Notes under the pieces: model-generated
Told to the model about the DNA's origin: nothing
The model's database searches: none
What the model saw: only the letters and a program-made list of their open reading frames with translations
Program-made: the position numbers and the translations under genes
Shown: positions 60,301 through 64,000 of the stretch, in pieces
Layout: each line of letters begins with the position of its first letter
Numbering within the stretch: position 1 is the stretch's first letter
Assembly (NCBI GenBank): GCA_963732595.1
Contig: CAVSZZ010000002.1
Span: 992,001 to 1,056,000, forward strand
Length of the DNA stretch: 64,000 nt
Source: JAFGXF01 sp963732595
GTDB taxonomy: Bacteria; Chloroflexota; Anaerolineae; Anaerolineales; Anaerolineaceae
Direction of reading: 5' to 3'

Positions 60301-60625
60301 CATTAGCATCTGCAATAGCAGAGATCGAATCAGCACCGAAGGCCGGGAAGCGTTTCTGAATGGCCGAGATGAAATGATTTAGAAAGCGAATAATATTTTG
60401 ATCCAGCGGATCAATGGATTGCCAGCAAACAGGGTATTGAGATTGGTTCGCAAAGTCGACCAGCAATGCGGTCTTACCATATCCCGCAGGTGCAGCAATA
60501 ATTGTCAGCCGAAGGTCCAGGAATCCATTAAGCAGTTCTAGCAGTCGGTGCCGGGAAAGTATGTCGTTCCTGCGGCGAGGAATGCTGATCTTAGTCTGGG
60601 TAATGGGAATACTGGTCGTCATCAT
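57386..60625 (-). CDS. Large STAND ATPase/TPR/BTAD transcriptional regulator
   Basis: A 1079-residue MalT-like regulator. The N-terminal ATPase has Walker A APAGYGKT at residues 45-52 and Walker B HFVLVLDDYHLL. A long helical region from about 330 to 830 carries TPR-like repeats (CNNLGVLYHQTGQMLAAINT). The C-terminus (about 850-1079) is an OmpR-type winged helix (AFWPDANPNEMKLRFKNAIYRLRRAIG) plus a BTAD repeat domain (SARP type). It has no LuxR helix-turn-helix. Such proteins switch on neighbouring genes on ligand binding. It is transcribed toward the peptide-DUF5317-leader genes and is probably their activator (inference). The ATG at 60625 or 60622 are both possible. Confidence 0.92.
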   Translation of the reverse strand: MMTTSIPITQTKISIPRRRNDILSRHRLLELLNGFLDLRLTIIAAPAGYGKTALLVDFANQSQYPVCWQSIDPLDQNIIRFLNHFISAIQKRFPAFGADSISAIADANDETINVDAACIAIVNDLFEHVLEHFVLVLDDYHLLGSNPKTEQFIGRFINTIDENCHLFIASRALLTLPDLPLLVAQAQVGGLSYEELVFTEDEIHSLFEQNYKHELTPDQIHDLLYQTEGWVTGLVLATQMFGKEKSPQSRIKRVTGFSLYDYLSEQVFSRQPDEIRTFLLLTSLLEEFDVTLCREVLAGCMGKPDPDWDALLNHTLKNSLFALPVGEDTLSIRYHHLFRMFLRQRVLEEYPQLSRTIMLRLANHFRKLKDWARAHEIYERLDDHANLVEMLVADGSEIQASGNLLALSDWLGECSDTDFKEYPELLSLLGSLRIMRGQVEDSLTCLEKAIPRLRERRDHSHLIRALLRRSDAYRLLGRYQKAIQDAQQALSLTRTSKSRIQQHAKALRALGINYYHIGAMVKARNYLQRALLIYQKLEDTHNIALLSMELGLVLTYMGEYKPAEESYTRALDLWSASGNLVWQANLCNNLGVLYHQTGQMLAAINTLERAYALAKQSGYRRIEAFSLASIGDIYRDLGATIEAEQAYHQATAINEKIKDKFLAVNLKLSEADLALKKNDLTISRQIGNQAYEQAKKDNSDLELALVGVWQAKLRIYLGEPAIAIDVLGPALEVLKRERDLTNGNPARLHLAIARFMSGDKKSALKELIQLLQGIEGVNEWSSLVIPAREMKPRLRDMLDVAGYTPGVSQLLTLVAEFEEKLPALRRQIRQRTLTVPFGPPRLSIRGLGAMQVKLNNHLVTNSMWQTMLSRDLFFYLLQHPGGITKEAVGLAFWPDANPNEMKLRFKNAIYRLRRAIGKEVILFEDDRYLFNRSLDYEYDVDFFINELAQAQLENAPSEQLAHLQHAIRMYKGPFLPNLDDQDTVTERERLQQVFENACITAAELALKSRDHEAAIIMATRAIEVNPYFETGYQVLFRAYSASGNKASIVKLYKQLESLLQLDLSTSPAPETIELYQALL

Positions 60626-60730
60626 GTAGTAATAAAAAAAGAATAACACCATTATAAACCGGTGATTTGAAATTATAGATGAATTTCTCGATTAGCCAGA
60701 AACAACAGGGAAAGCTATAATGAATTGTTT

Positions 60731-61234
60731 ATGTCGGTCGAGCGTTCACACCAGCGTGTGTTTTATGAATTCGCCCTGCCATCTGTTTTCCATGCAACCC
60801 CGGAAGACTTCCTTTTTTATCTGGATAGGGATGGTAATAAGTTCCTACAATTTTACTGGGAACAAGCCGGGAAGAGTTTCAGCATCTCCGATCGTGCGGA
60901 TGGCTATGGGCTAAACTATATTATTCGAAAACCAGAAAAGGCAGTCACTGTTGCTGTAGTACGATTACCCGCCCCCCAGATAACCGATGAGGCATATTTT
61001 GAGATTTTTATCTATCGCCCTAGCCGAGTAACACCGATCCTGAGGATATCCGATATGACTGCAGTATTTGCCCAAACATTGATTAGCAGCGATGGGGAAA
61101 TAACGAGGACCAATATTATTGAGTGTACAAGGAAAGAAAAGATTATCGATCATGGACCCGGGCCGGAACCAGTGGTCGAGGAATTTTATCTGGCCGTCCT
61201 TGAACTTATCCGGGACTCTCGAGGGAATCTCTGA
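60731..61234 (+). CDS. Hypothetical protein
   Basis: A 167-residue soluble protein from the ATG at 60731 (a TTG at 60725 adds two residues). Segments SVFHATPEDFLFYLDRDGNKFLQFYWEQAG, GYGLNYIIRKP and AYFEIFIYRPSRVTPILRISD are strand-rich. I do not recognise the family. It is divergent from the BTAD regulator across about 105 bp, so shared regulation is possible. Confidence 0.65.
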   Translation: MSVERSHQRVFYEFALPSVFHATPEDFLFYLDRDGNKFLQFYWEQAGKSFSISDRADGYGLNYIIRKPEKAVTVAVVRLPAPQITDEAYFEIFIYRPSRVTPILRISDMTAVFAQTLISSDGEITRTNIIECTRKEKIIDHGPGPEPVVEEFYLAVLELIRDSRGNL

Positions 61235-61323
61235 TCGAAGATAGGTGTTAGAAACTGAAATTTATTATAAAAAGTCTGATAATATTCGCAAACCTCATTA
61301 ATATCTTACGGATCGTGCCAGGA

Positions 61324-62409
61324 ATGTTCGATCTTAAACCAGATTATGAAACAACTAAAAATAGGTTCGATGCTTTCTGGAACCGTGATCTTTTTGACCG
61401 GCCTTTGGTTCAATTTCGCTTTTACAAACCGATAAATGAGAGACGTAAGCTCACGGGCGGAGAACACGGCAGAGATACGGAGTCATGGGAGGATCCTGAA
61501 TTACGGGCAAAATGGTACCTCGAAGACCTTTCCAACCAATTATTCCTGGGAGACAGTCTGCCTATTGTTTGCCCCAGTCCTGGCCCTGCAGGCATGCCGG
61601 CCTTTTATAACCGGCATTTGAATATAAATCAGGACGGCAGATGTTGGAATAAGCCCGCAATTGCGGATTTTACTGATATTGAATGGTTGAGCTTCGATTG
61701 GGACAGCCCCTGGCTTAACCGCTTACGCATTTTGACAGCAGCCTGTCTTCATACCGGTGCCGGTCGTTTCATCACCGGCCTCAGTAATTGGCTTGTTGGT
61801 GCCGATTGTCTGGCATCAATTCTCGGTTATCAACAATTTGCCACAGCCTTGGTCCAGGAATCAGACTGGGTCAGAAAAGTGCTTGATCGCTTCTGGGTGG
61901 ATTTTGAGCGGCTGTACCTTGAATTCCACACAAAACTAGCAGTTGCCGGGCAACCAGGAACGACCTGGGTCCCACTTCTTTCGGATGGCAGATATTATGT
62001 CATCGCCAACGACTTTTCGGCCGTAATCAGCACACGCATGTATCGTGAATTCTTCCTGGAGGGGGTAATGCGTGAGTGCCGGTTCCTGGACCACAGTGTT
62101 TATCACCTTGATGGACCGGATGCAGTCAGGCACCTGGATGCCATTCTGGAAGTGGAGAAACTTGACGGAATCCATTTCATCCCTTCACCGATGGATGCGG
62201 CATTCATGCGATGGACTGATGTTTATAAACGGATACAAGCAGCTGGAAAATGCCTGATCGTGAACTGCAATTTGGATGAAGTGGATGCTATTTCCCGCAC
62301 GTTAAAACCAGAGGGGTTATTATTAAATGTTGGGAATGTATCCACAATTGAGGAGGCAAATGACTTACTTAAGTTATTAAGGTATTGGCCAACATCGATA
62401 CCGATTTAG
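61324..62409 (+). CDS. Uroporphyrinogen decarboxylase-like protein
   Basis: A 361-residue protein whose pattern fits the UROD/MtaA TIM-barrel superfamily: LPIVCPSPGPAGMPAFYNRH, ISTRMYREFFLEGVMRECRFLDHSVYHLDGPDAVRHLDAILEVEKLDGIHF (short motifs YREFF and HLDGPDA), and GLLLNVGNVSTIEEA. Relatives without porphyrin activity include corrinoid methyltransferases, so a link to the MttB genes at 15-18 kb is possible but unproven. A GTG at 61315 would add 3 residues. The zinc-ligand motif of MtaA is not clear. Confidence 0.75.
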   Translation: MFDLKPDYETTKNRFDAFWNRDLFDRPLVQFRFYKPINERRKLTGGEHGRDTESWEDPELRAKWYLEDLSNQLFLGDSLPIVCPSPGPAGMPAFYNRHLNINQDGRCWNKPAIADFTDIEWLSFDWDSPWLNRLRILTAACLHTGAGRFITGLSNWLVGADCLASILGYQQFATALVQESDWVRKVLDRFWVDFERLYLEFHTKLAVAGQPGTTWVPLLSDGRYYVIANDFSAVISTRMYREFFLEGVMRECRFLDHSVYHLDGPDAVRHLDAILEVEKLDGIHFIPSPMDAAFMRWTDVYKRIQAAGKCLIVNCNLDEVDAISRTLKPEGLLLNVGNVSTIEEANDLLKLLRYWPTSIPI

Positions 62410-62993
62410 ACTTCCCCCGCAACCATCATGGAAAAATATTTGTGAAAACGGGCGTCCCCGGTCAATTCCGGGTGAAATGAAGTGGCCAGGAGTGTGCCTT
62501 GCCTGGCGGCAACAATCCGGCCATCAGGCAAGTTTGCCAAAACTCGGGTATCACCAGAAACACTCTCGATAATCGGGGCTCTGATGAACACGGCGGGGAA
62601 GGGAGGATTGACTTCATCAACAACAGCCAGGGCCGGGACATTAAGATCAGCCACAAAGCTATCCGCCTGCCGACCGAATGCGTTTCGAGCGATGACGATG
62701 TCCATCAATGCAAGCAACGGTTGAGGGCGGTGTATTTCCCTGGCCAGTAATATTGCACCGGCACACGTCCCCCAGAGCGGCCTTGTCTTACCAAATGACC
62801 TCAGGGCATCCACCAATCCATAGGTAACCGCCAGTTTGCCAATGGTGGTCGATTCCCCACCCGGGAGGATCAAGCCATCCAATCCCTCCAATTCCCCAGG
62901 AAGGCGGACATCAATGGCCTCCACACCCATGCCTGTTAACATCTGGATGTGTTCAATGAAAGCCCCCTGGAGCGCCAGTACACCGATCTTCAT
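62406..62993 (-). CDS. pdxT: Pyridoxal 5'-phosphate synthase glutaminase subunit PdxT
   Basis: A 195-residue class I glutamine amidotransferase that supplies ammonia to PdxS. It has GVLALQGAFIEHIQML, LPGGESTTIGKL, the nucleophile cysteine in WGTCAGAILLA (about residue 79), and the HPE dyad in TSFHPELTGD. It lies 21 bp downstream of pdxS on the same strand. Confidence 0.97.
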   Translation of the reverse strand: MKIGVLALQGAFIEHIQMLTGMGVEAIDVRLPGELEGLDGLILPGGESTTIGKLAVTYGLVDALRSFGKTRPLWGTCAGAILLAREIHRPQPLLALMDIVIARNAFGRQADSFVADLNVPALAVVDEVNPPFPAVFIRAPIIESVSGDTRVLANLPDGRIVAARQGTLLATSFHPELTGDARFHKYFSMMVAGEV

Positions 62994-63014
62994 AAGGAAA
63001 TAACCGCGATTAAC

Positions 63015-63902
63015 TTACCAGCCTCGACCGGCGATCAAATCGTTTTCGGGAATCGAGGAGATCTGCCTGCCAACCATGGGTTCGCCCAGATTGCGACTAA
63101 CCTCGGCCAGGATCTTGGGATCGTTGTAGTGGGTGGTGGCCTTGACGATTGCGGCCGCACGCTTGGCGGGGTCACCGGATTTAAAGATACCCGATCCGAC
63201 GAAGACCCCATCCACACCCAACTGCATCATCAAAGCAGCATCTGCGGGAGTAGCAATACCACCGGCCGCAAAATTTACCACCGGCATGCGTCCAAGTTTA
63301 CGGGTTTCAATCGCAACCTCGTAGGGTGCGCCGATCTCCTTGCAGAAGGCCATTATCTCTTCTTCGGGAAGTGACGTCAGACGGCGGATATCGCCTAATA
63401 CGGTACGGGCATGCCTGACTGCTTCGACCACGTCGCCGGTTCCGGCCTCCCCTTTCGTACGGATCATGGCGGCGCCTTCACCCACCCGGCGCAAAGCCTC
63501 ACCCAGGTTACGGCAACCGCAAACAAAAGGCACTTTAAATTGGCGTTTGTCAATATGGTGGGATTCATCTGCGGGAGTGAGCACTTCGGACTCATCGATA
63601 TAGTCGACACCCAAAGCCTCCAATATCTGGGCTTCAACGAAGTGGCCGATACGACATTTAGCCATAACAGGGATACTGACCGCATCCATGATTTTAAGAA
63701 TTAATTCCGGGTCACTCATACGCGCAACGCCCCCAGAGGCGCGAATGTCAGCCGGTACTCGCTCGAGCGCCATGACCGCGCAAGCCCCTGCTTCCTCTGC
63801 AATCTTTGCATGCTCAACCGTGACCACATCCATGATTACCCCGCCCTTTAACATCTGGGCGAGGCCCTTGTTTACTGTAATCGTACTTGTTTTCTGATCC
63901 AT
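63015..63902 (-). CDS. pdxS: Pyridoxal 5'-phosphate synthase PdxS subunit
   Basis: A 295-residue TIM-barrel enzyme that makes PLP from ribose 5-phosphate, glyceraldehyde 3-phosphate and ammonia. It opens with KGLAQMLKGGVIMDVVTVEHA, has MAKCRIGHFVEAQILEALGVDYIDESEVLTP (short motifs MAKCRIGH and YIDESEVL) with the Schiff-base lysine, and VNFAAGGIATPADAALMMQLG. Length and motifs are canonical. With pdxT it forms the DXP-independent vitamin B6 pathway. Confidence 0.98.
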   Translation of the reverse strand: MDQKTSTITVNKGLAQMLKGGVIMDVVTVEHAKIAEEAGACAVMALERVPADIRASGGVARMSDPELILKIMDAVSIPVMAKCRIGHFVEAQILEALGVDYIDESEVLTPADESHHIDKRQFKVPFVCGCRNLGEALRRVGEGAAMIRTKGEAGTGDVVEAVRHARTVLGDIRRLTSLPEEEIMAFCKEIGAPYEVAIETRKLGRMPVVNFAAGGIATPADAALMMQLGVDGVFVGSGIFKSGDPAKRAAAIVKATTHYNDPKILAEVSRNLGEPMVGRQISSIPENDLIAGRGW

Positions 63903-63972
63903 TCCTGCCTTACTCCTTCTTTACCTTCGCCTGAATTTTATCACTGTTAACTTGGTTGATTTTGTTAATCAA

Positions 63973-63998
63973 AAGAACCCGGATTGACTCGGGTTCTT
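63973..63998 (-). terminator. Intrinsic terminator at the window edge
   Basis: A 9-bp stem (AAGAACCCG / CGGGTTCTT) with an 8-nt loop. On the minus strand it is followed by TTGATTAAC, and the stem ends in a T-run (CTTTT). It would end a minus-strand gene lying beyond 64000, upstream of pdxS. Confidence 0.65.
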
Positions 63999-64000
63999 GT

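Noticed and set aside
1..64000. CRISPR arrays, insertion sequences, prophage genes
   Set aside because: No regular repeat-spacer pattern, transposase, integrase or phage structural gene was seen on either strand.

Overview
The window reads as a chromosomal segment of a Chloroflexota bacterium, most likely class Anaerolineae. This is inferred from the company of families rather than a marker gene: DUF6391, SpoVS, a bacterial translin homologue, DUF3467, a B-box zinc-finger membrane protein, non-pyrrolysine MttB methyltransferases, DUF5317, and a very large MalT-like/BTAD regulator. Base composition is near balanced and coding density is high. No rRNA, CRISPR array, transposase or prophage was found.

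Layout. 0-12 kb: a tRNA-Arg, a polytopic membrane protein, then repair, replication and proteostasis genes (mutS2, amrS, holA, a DUF6391 protein, radA, clpC, a thioesterase). 12-19 kb: an Rrf2 regulator, then hutI, an HD hydrolase, a corrinoid protein, two MttB-family methyltransferases and a homocysteine S-methyltransferase-like gene, which together suggest corrinoid-dependent use of methylated amines. 19-29 kb: a replication-origin-like neighbourhood with ssb, two deoxynucleoside kinases flanking a gene-free AT-rich stretch that carries DnaA boxes and a DnaA-trio-like element (21.34-21.75 kb), then spoVS, a DsbA-like protein, dnaN, a pyruvate/PEP-binding protein, a perfect 16-bp parS palindrome at 27120-27135, and recN. 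29-34.5 kb: nadK, translin, DUF3467, a second ssb, an esterase, tRNA-Pro, a glycosyltransferase and rnhB. 34.5-51 kb: a long minus-strand run of galE, a GT-C-like membrane protein, comEC, plsC, dedA, prsW, a DsbA-cyclophilin lipoprotein, tmk, an R3H/AAA protein, folP, folK, hom, SCO1664 and DUF3090. 51-55 kb: a class A PBP-like protein with eroded catalytic motifs, a cupin and a YitT protein. 55-61 kb: an accessory-looking stretch with tRNA-Gly, a truncated tRNA copy, tRNA-Met/Ile2, a TIR-like protein, and a four-gene unit (large STAND/TPR/BTAD regulator, 47-residue membrane peptide, DUF5317 protein, small leader-like protein). 61-64 kb: a UroD-like protein and pdxS/pdxT.

Most interesting points. 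(1) The combination of DnaA boxes, DnaA-trio-like repeats, dnaN and parS makes 21-27 kb a strong candidate chromosome origin, although the genes to the right run mostly toward it. (2) The regulator-peptide-DUF5317-leader cassette at 56.2-60.6 kb looks like an uncharacterised peptide-linked regulatory or RiPP-like system. (3) The PBP-like protein at 51.1-53.7 kb appears to be a pseudoenzyme. (4) Frameshifts cluster in the first 15 kb (mutS2 three times, amrS, hutI and the corrinoid protein once each). This may reflect local assembly or read error rather than gene decay.
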